Source: Symsagittifera roscoffensis (Eukaryota; Xenacoelomorpha; Acoela; Convolutidae). Taken from it: 64,000 nucleotides of DNA. Below the pieces are notes generated by a model. That model saw nothing but the letters and a program-made list of their open reading frames with translations. It was not told the origin of the DNA and made no database searches. The stretch lies in NCBI RefSeq assembly GCF_963678635.1, contig NC_087068.1, positions 40,197,649 to 40,261,648 on the forward strand, read 5' to 3'. Below, piece after piece: positions 1-13,339 of the stretch; within the stretch, counting starts at the first letter, position 1; each line of letters starts with the position of its first letter. The position numbers were made by a program, and so were the translations under genes.

Positions 1-3000
1 AAACAAGGTGAACGTGGTGGCTCAATTCCTAGGCCAAATTGGGCGTCTTGACTTCCTGGATAGATCCAAGTTAATTCTATGATAGATGAACCCACTCATA
101 AGGAGAGGAGTAAATCAAGATCTTTGATTAGCATAACTTTGGCTGTTTGCACTGAAGCGCTGATATAAACTCCTATGATCAAAAATTCATCTTTTTTGAT
201 GGGCGCTTGAACCATCTTTGATGGGCTCTGGAACTTAAATGTAGAATATTTCTTTTAGGTTGATCCAATTATCAAAATTCGATTTCAATTTTTGTCTAGT
301 AAGAAAAAATAATTTTCTTGACGACTCATGTGAAAAATAGTACGTTTGGAGCTGAGTCAGTCAAAATTTTCACATAAATTTTTCAAAATGGGCAATAACG
401 GAGAGCAATACTTCATTGAAACGTGTAAGATTATAAATCAATTGAAACAAGCACGCGCGTGCTGAGGCGTTTTTTTTGGTGCTATAAACAGAACAAGTCG
501 AATCAAAAATTGGAAATGAAACAGCTGATAAGTGCTTTGTTCTCTATAATCAAGACAACATGTTTTCCATTTTTTGATCCGTTAAAACAATAAATATATC
601 GACGACTCATCTATTCTTGAAAATTGAACAATTCTTGGCAAGTAATATATCAAGGCATAGTTTTGTGATTGAATTTTTATCTTGTGTTCAGCTTCTGAAC
701 TAAAAAGTACATATAAATTTCCACATGTTTGATCGAGATTTTTGAATGGGTTTAGATGTCAGTACCCAACCCGAATAATTTTTGATTGAAAATTTTTACA
801 AATCACTCTGATATAATATTACCGGAATCTGTTAATCTGTTGGGAAAATTATCCAATTTGGCTATGGTGTGTATAATCTATCACTAACTGACAAGCGAAA
901 GGATCGATTAAACTTGAACTTACGTATATATGTACGTGTTTGTTTCTTACGTGTGTGTATATCGGTATGTGTAATGGTTCTTTTCTATGTAGCTAGAACA
1001 ATATCAAGAAGTAAAGCAACAAATCGAACTAATGTAGAGTCAGTTCTAGATTCGTCAAGAATTTCTAGAACCTTGTACTAGGTATTGTATCTGTACTATG
1101 TTAAACCAGTAACTACAAAGTAATTTATTTAAGTGTACATGTGTGTATTGTATTGCATATTTGATGTTTACATGTCATACGATGTGCTTTTATTCAAAAT
1201 TTTATATCAAAAAAAAGACGTAGAGGCATGTTGTTTTTTAAAAGATTCGAATCAATTAAGGAAAAATAATTGTAAATAAAAATACAGTTTGATGTCGAAA
1301 TCAATTCAAGTTCTTCGTTTTATTTCTCCTCTATCAAAACCATGAAATTACGTTTTTCGAAAAAAAAAAATAATTTCGAAAAAGCTATGAAACAGAGGTA
1401 GAAGTGTTTTTTTTTTCATTTTTTTGCACCGTTTTTATACAATATCGATAATTTGAGCTATAGTATCTTAGAAAAAAATCTTTGAACTATAATAAAACTA
1501 ATGTTAAACGGTATGGAAAGAAAATGTTCTAAGCTGGTGTTCAAAATTTTTTGATGTTCAATTAAATGATTTTTCAAGAAGTAAAGAAGCTTTTTTGGAA
1601 ACTTTCATTTTGTGCAAATTAAGCGAACCATTTTTATTTTGTGATTTTCTAGAACGACCACTTTCCTGACTTGAAATACCAACTTTTTTTTAATTTTAAT
1701 TTTTTTTTGTTTAATTTAAATTTGGTTAAAAACAAACAGCTAAACATTAAGTATTGAATTCAACTCAACTGACAAAACAAAGCGGAACAAAACACAAAAC
1801 AGGTTGAAAAAATTTCATAATTATTCCACTTCTAACAGAAAGTGATGCATTCCAATTATTTTTTTTTGGGACCAACTGGCGTTTCCTTTCGGCTTATATT
1901 GGTTGTCTGCCGACTGCACCAAGGACTCAATGTTAGACTGTTATCTGCAACGAAAAAAATAGGGTGATGATGCTGGCTCAAATCCTAGGGTGACTCGGGG
2001 CTCTTGACTATCTGCATAGATCCAAGTTAATTCTACGATAGATGAACGCACTCATAAAGAGAAGAGTAAAAGTAGATCTTTGATTAGCAAAACTTTGGTT
2101 GTTTGCGCTGATGTTGAAATCAAATCAAGTTCTTCTTTTTTTTCTCCTCACTATTCTAGATTGTTTCTAGCTAAATGGGTACAGATTATTAATCAGGTTT
2201 TGTAAATGTAATATTAACGCAAGTGATAAGCGTTGTAATCAAATTTTGATTTGTACTTGCAAGCATGACTAATGATTACTTCTTATGTTTGTGGTTACAT
2301 ACGTTTCTATAAATTATTTATATGTATAAATTCACCTAGGTGATCAAAATGCCTCGTCAGAAGTGCAATTTTAATCAGAAAAACGAGTCATCTTAATTTT
2401 TGCTCATGATTTCTGAAATATTCATCACATTCTACGTTAAAACGTATTTCTATGCCTTCATAGACCTATAGTGTGTAATTTTTTTAAAAAAACTATTCAA
2501 TCATTTCTTAACCTACCTAATCTCCTACGTGAAGTTTCAATTAGAAATACAACTAATGATTTAAATCATTGAAAATTTTGTTTCAGATTATAAATAATTC
2601 TCATCAGGTATTTCATATGTAATGTGAAGAAACTAGATTTTATTTAACTATATAAAAAGTGGGTATAAAATTGTCTAAGTATTTGTCTCATTTTTGGGTT
2701 TACACCTGTAGGAACTATTTATCTTCGAATAAATGAAAAAAAATTGAAGTGAGCCTGACTTCAGCCCTGCTTTGTCGGGAAAAATCTTGTTTGTGTCAAC
2801 GTAATTTTTAAATGTACAAAACATTGTACAATTTATGAAAACGTGCATCTATTTGTTTTTCAATTTAGATAAAGGATGCTGTAAATGATTGTTTTTAAAA
2901 TAAATTTTATTTTAAGTTTTGTTTTTTTTTCAGTTTTGTTTTTTTTTCAGTTTGGTTTTCAGTTTTGCTTAGGAACGCCTACAAAAAAATTCTACTCACT

Positions 3001-6000
3001 TTTGATTAACCTGCAACACGTTGGTTCTACTGCTGTTGTCACCATCAGTTTTGTTTAAAACTCATCTGCTAAACAAGGCTAGAACTTATATGCATGCCCT
3101 CCATTAGCAGGTTTTAATTTTTTTCATTTTTTTTTCAGTTTTGTTATTTTTTGATAAATCAGATGATTGCACGTTTCTTGATTGCACGCCGAATGAAGCT
3201 AGGACAAGGTTGGAAAAGAAAAACTCACGGACTATTAAGTGATTTTTAAAAATATCAATTTGATAGATTTACAATTTTTATTGAAATTCTTTGTGGCAAA
3301 TTTTTTTGAAAAATCCTTGCACTTAAGTGAATAACAGCAGCTTAACGTGTGCACTGTGGGCGAAACGTGCAATCATCTGATTTATCAAAAATTAACGAAA
3401 CGGAAGATAACTGAAAAAGTTTAAAACCTGCTAATGAAGGGCACGCATATAAACTCCAGCCTTATTTAGGAGATGAATGTTAAACAAAATTGATGGTGAC
3501 AACAGCAGTAAAATTAACATTTTGCAATGTTATGAACAGAGAATATAGATCTTTTATAGTCGTTCCTAAACAAAACTTAAACAAATAAACAAACATAACA
3601 AAGATTATTTAAGAAACCATTTTCACAGCATCAATTATCTAATTTGAAAAAAGAATAAACGCACGTATTTATAATTTGTACCTGTTTTGGTACATTTAAA
3701 AGTTACGTTGAGGTGACACATACAATGTTTTTCCTGACAAAACAGGGCTTAAGTCAAGCTCACTTCACTTTTTTTCATTTATACCGAGATAGAAATTGCC
3801 TACCGGCCTAAACGCATAATTGAGATGAAGAAATCATGCAAACTTAGACACTTACATACTCGCTTTTTATATTGACAAAAAGACACTCGTTTGATCACAT
3901 TACACATCAAATAACTAGTGAGATTTATTCAAAATCTGAAAGAAAAAATTCAAGTATTTAGTTTCTTAGTTGTATTTCTTATTAGAAATTCACTGAACAG
4001 ATAAGTTAGGATAAGAAATCAATGAGTAGTTTTGTAAAAACATATCACATACATTGTGTCTATGTAGGCATAGAAGCACGTTTTAATATAGTATCTGGTA
4101 AATTTTTAATATGTGGTGAAGTATTCAGAAATCAAGAGACAAAAAATTTGAGATGAATTGTTTTTACCTGTAAAGTAGCAGTTCTGACAGCAATATTCTG
4201 ATTACAAAAGTGAATTTATACATGTGAAAAAATTATACAAACCTATATAACCACAATCATAAGAAGTAGACATTAGTCGTGGTTGCAAGTAAAACAAAAA
4301 TAGATTACAACGCCTATCATCTTGCACTAATTTTACATATACAAAACCTGGTTGATAACCTAAACCCATCTAGAATAATGAGGAGAATTGAAAAGAACAC
4401 ATTGAAATGATTTTGACACCAAGCTGTAATTCTAATGAAAATTACTTATCTAAACTGATTCGAAATTTTCTTTAAAACAACTTGCTTATACATTTTTTTA
4501 TATAACATTTCCAATACAAGCAAACCGTAAAAGATTTAATTATTATTGTACATGCAAAACACACATGTACACATTATTAATTTACTTTGTAGTAACTCGT
4601 TTGAACATAGTACAGAAATAGTACCTAGTAAAATGTTCTAGTAGTGCTTGGCGAATCTGGAATTGAAACTACATTGAGTTCAATTTGTGGCTTTTACTTC
4701 TAGCTTTTGTTCTAGCTACATAGAATGAACAATTACACATAACGATATACACCAGCGTAAAAAAAAACACGTACATATAAACATAAGTTCAAGTTTATTC
4801 GAACTATTTGCTTATCAGTCAGTGATAGATCATCCACAGCGTAGCCAAATAGGATATATTTCCCAGCAGATTAACAAACTCTGATAACTTTATATCAAAT
4901 TCAAATGTCAAGGATTTCAGATGAAAAGAGCCATTACACATACCAATAAACACACACATAAGAAACAAAAGCGTACATATATACATACGTTCAAGTTTAA
5001 TCGATCCTTTCGCTTGTCAGTCAGTGATAGATCATACACAGTTTAGCCAAATTGGATAAGTTTCCGAACAGATTAACAAATTCCGGTAATATTAAATCAG
5101 AGTGAATTGTAAAACTTTTCAATTGAAAATCTTTCGGGTTGTGTACTGACATCTATACCCAATCAAAAAACTAAATCAAACATGCGGAAATTTTTGTGTA
5201 TTTTAGTTCAGCCGCTGAATACAAGATATGAATGCGAACTGTTCATTTTGCGAGAATAGACGAACAGTCGATAGAGTTATTAGTTTATCGGATTAAAAGC
5301 TCTGATGGTTATACAGAATAAAGCATTTATCAGCTATTTCTTTTCCAATTCTTGATTCGACTTGTCCTGTTATTAGCACAAAAACAACGCCTCTGCAGGC
5401 ACGTGCTTGTTTTGTTTGATTCATAAAATTACCCGTTTCAATTAAGTGTTTGCACTCCGTTATCACAAAATTTGAAAAAAATTATGCGGAAAGTTTGACT
5501 GATTCCGCTCAAGAGCCTTCTTTTTTTCACATGACTCGTCCTGGAGATTTTCTTTTCTTATTAGACAATAGTTGAATAATCCTAAATTGCATATTTTCCA
5601 TATAGGTTCTTAAATTTTTTGAAATGATGGTTTAAGAGCCCATCAGAAAAGAAGAATTTTTGATCATCGCAGTATATATCATCGATTCAGCGAACAGCCA
5701 AAGTTATGCTCTTAAAGATCTAGATTTACTCAACTCCTTATGAGTGCGTTCCTCTATCGTAGAATTAACTTGGATATATCCAGGAAGTCAAGAGGCCCAA
5801 GTCGGCCTGGGAATGGAGCCACTAGCTTCACCTTGTTACTCTTCACCTTGCTGATACCAATCTAACAGAGAGTCATTGGTGCAGTAACCAGACCGATATA
5901 AGCCGAATGGAAACACCAGTTGCTCCCAAAAAAAAGTAATCGGAATTCATCAATTTTTGGTATACGAGGAGTCAATCTGAAAACGTTTCAGACTGTTTTG

Positions 6001-6390
6001 TGTTTTGTGCCGCTTTGTTCTGTCAGTTGAGTTGAATTCAATACTTAATGTTTAGCTGTGTGTTTTAAAAACAAATTTAAATTAAACAAAAAAGAACAAA
6101 ATTTTTTGTTGTCGTTAATCTTCAAAAATAAAAAAAACTGGCGTTGCTTGTCAGAAAAATGGTCGCTCTAGAAAATCACAAATTAAATTTGGTTTGTTTA
6201 AATTGCACAAATTGAAAATTGTTGAAAATTTTTCTTTTCTACTTGAAACATAATTGAGTTGAACATCACAATGTATTGAACATCAGCTTAGAACAACTTT
6301 TCTTTCCATACCTTTAACATTAGTTTTATTATAGTTCGAAGAATTTTTTCTAAAATACTATAGCTCAAATTATCGATATTGGGTCGCAGG
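1..6390. repeat. Composite inverted repeat (palindrome 1)
   Basis: Three blocks occur in both orientations. Block A: 2,140-3,183 matches the reverse complement of 3,360-4,400 around a spacer of about 180 bp centred near 3,272. Block B: 1-1,340 matches the reverse complement of about 4,500-5,838; the sequence reading into ATCCAAGTTAATTCT near 65 returns inverted near 5,765. Block C: 1,440-2,130 matches the reverse complement of about 5,730-6,390. The left side reads B', C', A' and the right side A, B, C, so this is not one simple fold-back: the left arm was rearranged or duplicated, and it may continue left of the window. The arms are clearly diverged (many indels). No convincing gene is visible inside; short ORFs such as 869-1,081 look like chance. 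Confidence 0.75.
4785..5075. repeat. Local direct duplication of about 200 bp in palindrome 1
   Basis: The stretch around 4,790-4,870 (CAAGTTTATTCG ... CAGTCAGTGATAGATCAT) recurs in the same orientation at about 4,990-5,070 (CAAGTTTAATCG ... CAGTCAGTGATAGATCAT). Its inverted partner in the left arm, near 830-900, is single, so the duplication arose in the right arm after the inverted repeat formed. Confidence 0.65.
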
Positions 6391-6539
6391 TTGATCTGTC
6401 TGTGTGTACGATTGTGTTTTCGTCCTTATGTGCTTGTGAAACCAAACTAATTATAACTAGAAGAATAACTCTAACCCAACTTTATTTTTTCTAACGTTTT
6501 CAATTTCTTTTTGAAAGTTTAATAATATACTATTTGCGA

Positions 6540-8060
6540 TAGTATATAGGTACGCATATATGCTGTGCGTAAGTGGGTACTAATGGCGGTATGTATCTAT
6601 GTAAAAGTGTACAGCTTTTGGCTGTATGTACGTACTTAAGCATGTATGTACATACTAGTCGTGTGTATTCATTTGAGTATTTAAAAAATTATGTATGTTT
6701 GTATGTTTTTGTGTAAATAAGAACTTTTGACTGCATATCCAATGGACTGAGTGAATGAATGTAAATTTTAAAAAGTTTTGTTTACATTTGCACTTACAAT
6801 TTTGTTTGTTTGTAAAATTCTACGAAAATATGATTAAATTGTATGTCTGTTTAAAAGGAAAGTGTGTACACATGAGTAGTTGCGTGCTTAAAAAAATCCA
6901 TGTCTGTTTGTCAGCAAATACTTAAGCATATTCGTATGTGAGTATGAAAGGCATGTATATATAATTGTGTGTATATATTGAAGCCGTGAAGTGAATGTAA
7001 ATTGGTTTGTTTGTTCACATGTGGTTGTTTATTATAGGTCAACAGAACTATAAAAATGAGCATGTGAGTCAGCAAAACTTTTCGAATTGTTGATTGCAGG
7101 TTTAACAGTATTTGAACAAAAATCTGAAACTTATTTTTCTGTTTGTTTGTATGCACACACTTATTTATATATGGTAGCTTGTTTGCATTCTACTGTTGTA
7201 TAAGTCTATGTATGTTTGTATGAATGTATGAATTTATGTATATATGTCGTTATCTATGTATGTATCGAGGTATTTATATATGTATGTACGTATGTATGTA
7301 TGTATGTATGTATGTATGTATGTATGTATGTATGTATGTATGTATGTATGTATGTATGTATGTATGTATGTACGGATGTATTTATGCATGTATTTAAGTA
7401 TTAGTGCAAGTATAACTTTTGTTTGTATGTTTGTATGAGTGTCTTTAAGTAAGATTTTTTATGTGTATGTTTGTATGTATGTATGTATGCATGTATGTAT
7501 GTATGTATGCATGTATAAGCGTATGTAATCAAGTAGTTGTGTTTGTATGTAATTTCGTTTGTATGTGTGTATTATTGTCTTTTAGAAAAACTTTATTTTG
7601 GAATGTATGTATGCATGTAAGGAATTTGGTTTGTATGTATGTATGTATGTACGTATGTATGTTTGTAATTTTGTATGTATGTTTGTATGAATGTCTCTGA
7701 GTAACTTTTTGTATTTGTATGTATATCTGCAAGTACGTTTGTATATATCTATAACTGCATGTAATTATGTATGTATGTATGTATGTATGTATGTAGGTAT
7801 GTATGTATGTATGTATGTATGTTTGTATGTTTTTATATATACTTGTGTTTATGTTTAGATGTATATATGTTTGTATTCAGTATGTGTGTGTGTATTTGTT
7901 TTTGTATGTAAGCTTGTACGAATATCTTTACCTAAGTAATTATATTTTTATGTACAGTTGTATATTTGCAAGAAAATAGGTGTGACCATATTTTGTAAGT
8001 AACAGGGAAGTTTGCAACTTATGCAAATGTTTTTATGTTTTTGTGTATATACGTTTTTAT
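6540..8060. repeat. TATG/TATGT-rich microsatellite field
   Basis: The plus strand is dominated by TATG, TATGT and TTTG words, with a nearly pure (TATG)n core at about 7,260-7,375 and shorter runs at 7,470-7,515, 7,635-7,670 and 7,760-7,825. Reading it in any frame gives artificial Met-Tyr-Val-Cys repeats, so the short ORFs here are composition artefacts. It abuts the right end of palindrome 1. Confidence 0.9.
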
Positions 8061-10589
8061 GCAGTTTTACATTTTTTTTGTTGGTGTACGTATGTTTGAA
8101 TATAGGTGTAATCGTTTATTTTGTTTTATATAAAAGTATATATGTAACTCAACCCAAGTTTTTCTTATGTTTCTTTTTAAGTTTCTAGAATGATCTTGAA
8201 TAATCAACCAGATACTATAATCATAGTCTTTTTCATTTTCTTGACTTGAAAAACAATTTGATAATTTTTTTAAAACTATCCTCGACATATTTGATCTTCC
8301 AGGCACCCTATTACGAACAATACATTTTGAAAAAGTGGCAAATGCAGCATCGATTTTAAGTTCAATTTATCTGCAGTCAATGACCATGAAAAATGTACAG
8401 ATATTGTAACAGGAAAGACCAGTTTTCAAGTTTTCAAAAAAACTTGTCGATGGAAGCAGCAAACAACAAATCCAATTGGTAACAGCATGAAGTTCAAAGG
8501 GTTTGATGAACTGTTGCTCATAGAGATAATGATTACGATAACCAAATTATCAGAGGAAAATTATGGTTTGGTGAGGAGAATCATTGAACGTGCAGATGAA
8601 CACGATCGACAAAAGAATGGTAGGAAAAGACATGCTGCTGGTAGAGCTATAGACGGTGAGCGAACAAAGTTTAAAAGACAGCTATTGTTTATTTGAAGGA
8701 TGATTGATCAATCTCTAAAATTCACAAATTTTCAATGGTTTCCATTTAAAAAATCAAACTGTTGAATCAAACTTATAAACCGAAAAAAGTGAAGCAATTG
8801 TGTAACCAGATAAACAGTCAGTAGACGCTTTTTCAAATTCAAGACTTATTTAGTTGATAGAACTGTTTATGATAATGGCTCAAATGCTTACTTATTTCGT
8901 TTAAGAAATAAATAGCAAGTCTTTCTGCATCGAGGCTCAAAGTGTTTTTAATTCCTCAAAGTAAAATTTCCAAACAATTAGTTCCAGAAATCACAACAAA
9001 TTTTTATTCGTAACTTAAACATGTCTTTTTTGTTCGTTCCACCTTTCATTTTTTGAAACTCGTTGAAACTTCAAAATGGCACTTATATGATTTCGAAAAC
9101 TGCTGTAGCCAAATTGAGGTGAGAACATTGTTTAGGTAGAGTTTTAATGATAAGGCTTGATTTTTTGTTTTACACTTTCAAACAAAAAAAAGTGTTTCAA
9201 TAACACGTTTTGTTATCGATACAAAAATGGGAGGACGTAGCATGATGCTAACTGTTTTGATCCTGCTAGTGAAAATGAAAGCTTGGACCACCTCAGACAT
9301 TTATTGAAAGAAATGTCGAACTCTCATTAACACAAATAGTTGTAGATGAGTAGTCAAATAGTTGCATCAAAATGCCACCGTTTTTTTAGAGGCAATAGCG
9401 TGGTCAGGGAAACAGTCAAAAACTCAGATTTATAATTAAAACTCAAAAATTAATTTGTTGAGCAAAAGTTTAATCTATGATAAAAACTGATAGCGCTCCA
9501 AACTTCTAAAACCATGTTGACATTGAGTACAATATACTGAGGACAGTTGACCGGATTGTAGCGTAAACAAAATATTTATTTAAATGAATGAATTCTTAAT
9601 GGAAAAAGCAAAACAATTGGGTGTTTAAAGCATAACCCCGAATTCATATCAAGTTTTGAGCTTGTATCCATAACTTGTCTTAGCTTGTGTTGTGTTCAGT
9701 CTTTCCCGATTGAATTTGCTCTAAATTTGCAAAGCTGCCTTGCTAAAAAATCGCAAATCGCTATGTTTTGTTGTATATGTTAACAGATAAATATCAATTT
9801 TCCCCCAGAAATTGCTGTAGCTTAGAAATTGCTGTAGCAAAGTTAACGGCATTTTTTGGCTTTCATCAGTGTTTTCGCTTTTCAAGATTTTTAGCCACTT
9901 CAATTTTTCAGCTTTTCCAAAGTTCTCTACAATATCAAAGCTTTTGTCATAGTTTTTAAAAGTTTTTCAGTCTCCCGTAGACACGGAAAATGGAAATATC
10001 GAAATTTTGAAAAACTTCAGTGTTTTAGAGTTTTCAGTGTTTCGTAATTTTTTTGTCTTCAACCTCCATATGGCTTAAAGTAATTTTTCAATCTGATTTT
10101 GTTCCAATTGATCATTAATGCCTAATTAGTGGTAGCGGCTGCCGCACTTGACGAATTTTTCTTTTTTCGCGATTCAGCAATAAAACATGAATTTTCTAAG
10201 GAAATCGTTCACCGCTGCCAATAGTTGAACAACGCTACCAAATTCTTGTGCTTTCCTTTATATCACATAATTTGGTTGCTTCAAGTTCATTTCATTGCAT
10301 ATGTTAGGTATATAACATCATTTTACGTGTAAACAAGCCAATACCCCCAAATTTTAGAAGAAAAAACAAGCACCAACCAAAACTTAATTTAATTCCAATC
10401 TTTTTTCCATAAGAGTTCCCAAAAATATACCAAATTTAATCCCCTTCAAAACATGTTTGTCGGAAAAATTACGAATTTCAACTCCTATGGGGGTTAAACA
10501 CGGTCAATGAAACCGCATACTGAAAAAAGGGGGGTTAAAAGTGGTCATTTTCCTAGCCACTTTTACACTACTACTACCCACCTTTTTCT
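8061..10589. other. No recognisable gene
   Basis: This 2.5-kb stretch is AT-rich and has no long ORF. The best candidate is an ATG-initiated 69-codon ORF at 8,487-8,696 (plus strand) with a charged, coding-like composition (for example VRRIIERADEHDRQKNGRK). It might be part of a decayed gene or transposon, but I do not recognise it and see no convincing splice sites. The rest looks like ordinary intergenic or intronic DNA. Confidence 0.5.
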
Positions 10590-11190
10590 GGTATTTTGGT
10601 TTCAATGATTATAACGAGCTGTGGGAAGCTTCCCTACATGACCGGTGACGCCTAATTTTTAAGATAAAAGTAATGACCTTCGGAAAAACCAAAAATTGGT
10701 TGTTTGACCGTTTTTTTGAACTTGGTTTTGTGGAACAATATTTTTACTTCTTGTCCGTTTTTTTTTCTGATATCAAGGGTTTAATCGAGGCAACAGGTTG
10801 TCGGAAGCCTCCGTGCAAAAGTTGGTAAATCCTAAAATTTGTTCGAAAAATTATGCCTCAGGGAAAAGTTCAAGAACACAAAAGTTTTAGTGATATTAAA
10901 AACAAGTTTTACGAAAAAAAATTATCGGATCGGGTTCTATTTGGTTGTTAGTTTGAGACGCTTTGAAAGAATTTTATTTTTTTTTGAAAAATTAATAATT
11001 TTTTCTCAAAAGCTTCTTTCAAGATTTTCAGCAATTTTTTTGCAGCTACGCCCATTTTTTTGTACACTAAAAAAATTGTCCCACAGAACAGTCAAGTTTT
11101 GACTTTGGACCTTTTTACATTTTTTTGTCTTTTTTCCAGAACAAATCTCACAAATTTGAGGTTTTGGGTTCAATAAATAGAACAGGTTGT
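10590..11190. repeat. Degenerate repeat shared with 52.1-53.4 kb
   Basis: Units near 10,600, 10,780 and 11,165 resemble the pattern found repeatedly at 52.1-53.4 kb: a GGTTCAATCGAAAGAACA-like start, then GGTTGTGGGAAG-TTCCC, then a CTACGCC-like box and a GGCCTTCGGAAAA-like box. Spacing is about 180-200 bp. Copies are strongly diverged, so this is a reading by eye of recurring boxes, not an alignment. Confidence 0.4.
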
Positions 11191-11255
11191 GATAATAGAT
11201 GATAGATAATAGTTGTGATAAAAAAATTTCAAGCCCCTAAAACTAAATTTCAATT

Positions 11256-12041
11256 TTGCGAGCTCAAAGTGGTGAACACAGTCTGTCGCCATCACGACTC
11301 CCCGCAAATGCGCTCCCACAGAGCACAGCTGGTTCTTCGACCAAACCATCTCGATTTAGCCAACCTCCGTTTCCTCCCATTAGCTCTCGACCGGACTTTT
11401 CGACTTTGTACAATCAAACAGGCTCACCAACAGCTACTCAGAACCCCAATAATGCGTCTCCACCAGGAAGCGCGACTGTTCATCAAAGCCTTGGATCCCA
11501 AACCGTATCGTCTCAGCGTTCTGTGGCTTCTCCCGGAAAACCTTCTCCACCTGGACACGCGACTGGTCATCAAAACCCTGGATCCCAAACTGCATCGCCG
11601 CAGCGTTCGGTGGCTTTTCCCGCAAAACATGTTGCGCCTGGAAACGCGACTGGTCTTCAAAGCCCTGGATCCCAAACCGTATCGCCGCAGCGTTCGGTGG
11701 CTTTTCCCGCAAAACATGTTGCGCCTGGAAACGCGACTGGTGCTCAAAGCCCTGGATCCCACCGCGTATCTCCGCAGCGTTCGGTGACTTCGCCCGGAAA
11801 CGTTTCTGTGACTGGAAAAGCACTTGAGTTCAAGAAAGCCAGTCTTGGATCAACCTCCGAGCAGGCACCTACCGAACGAGCAGATCCACCCAGACTTGCA
11901 GATCAACCTCAGAACTCCAATGTTGGACTCTCTAGAACGTATGCTTCAATTGCTGCTCCTGCAACTGTTCCTCCGCAAACTGCAGTCAACAACTATGTTC
12001 CGTCGGACCAAAACCAACCCACAAGTGATTTTTTCTTCTAG
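11256..12041 (+). CDS. Pro/Ser/Thr-rich protein with 29-residue tandem repeats (exon, 5' end unresolved)
   Basis: An open frame runs to a TAG at 12,039-12,041 with no ATG near its beginning, so this is most likely an exon entered through a 3' splice site; the AG ending at 11,281 (GAACACAG) is one candidate. The middle (about 11,406-11,800) is a tandem repeat with an exact 87-nt (29-aa) period: the GGATCC at 11,493 recurs at 11,580, 11,667 and 11,754. Units read like GSQTVSPQRSVAFPAKHV and carry an S-P-x-R motif, the full consensus of proline-directed CDK-type kinases. No folded domain, signal peptide or membrane segment is visible; composition indicates disorder. Other frames are also open over the repeat because the period is a multiple of three. 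A donor-like GT at 12,025 would leave one base, matching an acceptor at 14,408 in the next coding block, so the two may be one gene. Function unknown. Confidence 0.5.
   Translation: MRAQSGEHSLSPSRLPANALPQSTAGSSTKPSRFSQPPFPPISSRPDFSTLYNQTGSPTATQNPNNASPPGSATVHQSLGSQTVSSQRSVASPGKPSPPGHATGHQNPGSQTASPQRSVAFPAKHVAPGNATGLQSPGSQTVSPQRSVAFPAKHVAPGNATGAQSPGSHRVSPQRSVTSPGNVSVTGKALEFKKASLGSTSEQAPTERADPPRLADQPQNSNVGLSRTYASIAAPATVPPQTAVNNYVPSDQNQPTSDFFF
11406..11800 (+). repeat. 87-bp coding minisatellite
   Basis: Four to five in-frame copies of an 87-bp unit, best conserved over 11,580-11,780, where two successive units are almost identical. It encodes the 29-residue SPQR repeats of the surrounding exon. 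Confidence 0.85.
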
Positions 12042-12974
12042 TCCTGCAAACCGATTTCGAAATTTCTTTTTTTTTATCATTTACACCTTTATAAGCTGAA
12101 ATGAGAATTTCTCAGCTGTTGGCTTTGGCTGCTTCTTTGTTTGTCAAAACCTTCAGATTGATATAATAATAGTAATTAATGATAATCATTATCATGTAAT
12201 ATTTATAATAATGATCATAGATCATAGTCATACAATCATAAGATTAATAGTCGTTTCTGTGATTCGCAGAGGAGCTATCGAAGGCTATCCAGCCTGTCTA
12301 AGGATAATCCGTGTTACTTATCAGTTTGAAGTTTTGACAAAGCATGAAAAGCCTGCGTTAATAAATGTGTAAAACTCATTTCATCGGTACGGTTCGTTAA
12401 AATTCATTTCCCATGAAAACAACATAAAATAATTTGGCGGACATAATTATATTCAAGATGGCCTAAATATTCAAATTTAGTTCAAAGTTTGCAGATTGCT
12501 CTTTTTAATTGTTTTTTTTTTGTCTGAACTTTGCAATCGCTAATTTATGAGACAAAAATTAAGTCTCAAGGTTGAAAAATTTAGCCTCAAAAATTAAGTC
12601 TCAAGCTTGAAAAACTCAATTTATTGTGCAAAACTTGCTTTAACGGATTGCTCTTCTTAAATATTTTTGTCGATTCCAATTTTTTGCTATCCTCCGAATA
12701 CTTTATAAAACTTCATTTATAAATTCGCCAAACAATTTATAAATTTCTATTTTAAAATTTTAAGTTACGAGGGGGTGAGAAATTGGAGAAAGACGCATTA
12801 ATTTTACCTAGAGCAGGAATCCAGACAGGGCGCGTATCAGGGTAAATTCTTAGTCATCCAATTGCACTTCAACTTATCTAGTATCTTTTTGGTATAGACA
12901 CTGAAAAGTAGCATAGATTGCGTCTTTTATCAAGTTATACGACCATTGAGCTTGCCTCGGTTAAATTAAGAAAT
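12042..12974. other. Non-coding, AT-rich stretch
   Basis: Downstream of the TAG at 12,041 there is only AT-rich sequence, including a TAATGATAATCATTATCAT-like patch near 12,175-12,235. If the flanking coding blocks belong to one gene this is part of its intron; otherwise it is intergenic. Confidence 0.5.
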
Positions 12975-13265
12975 TTTTGGCGGGGTTCCCGAGTCGAGAT
13001 TTTTCACCTAATTTGATGCAAGATTTGAGCGGTTTGAGCGGTTTTTTTAGACAATTACGCTCAAAATCTTGCTTCAAAATGAGCGGTTTGAGCGGTTTTT
13101 GAGCGGTTTTTTTAGATAAACCGCTCAAAACCGTTCAAATCTTGCGTGGTTTTTGAGCGTTTTTTTAAGATAAACCGTTCAAAAACCTCTCAAACCGCTC
13201 ATTTTCAAGCAAGATTTTGAGCGTAATTGTCTAAAAAAAACCGCTCAAACCGCTCAAATCATGCT
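12975..13265. repeat. Self-complementary GAGCGGTTT repeat, copy 1
   Basis: Runs of GAGCGGTTTGAGCGGTTTTT on the left half (13,018-13,110) are mirrored by AAACCGCTCAAACCGCTC on the right half (13,120-13,255), centred near 13,140. GCAAGATTTGAGCGG at one side pairs with CCGCTCAAATC-TGC at the other. The whole block can fold into one long hairpin. It is entered at 12,983 by CCCGAGTCGAGAT. Confidence 0.85.
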
Positions 13266-13339
13266 TCACATTTCAACTTCATTATCTTCTATGGTGGGCA
13301 ACCCGCGTTTCCTACAGTTTCACAGACTCAGTAAATTGT

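Noticed and set aside
7216-7732. Several ORFs of 60-80 codons, both strands
   Set aside because: They are read-through of the TATG microsatellite (Met-Tyr-Val-Cys repeats and the antisense His-Thr-Tyr-Ile repeats).
11424-11823. Antisense ORFs of 112 and 129 codons
   Set aside because: The 87-bp repeat lacks stops in several frames; the plus-strand frame is longer and extends beyond the repeat.
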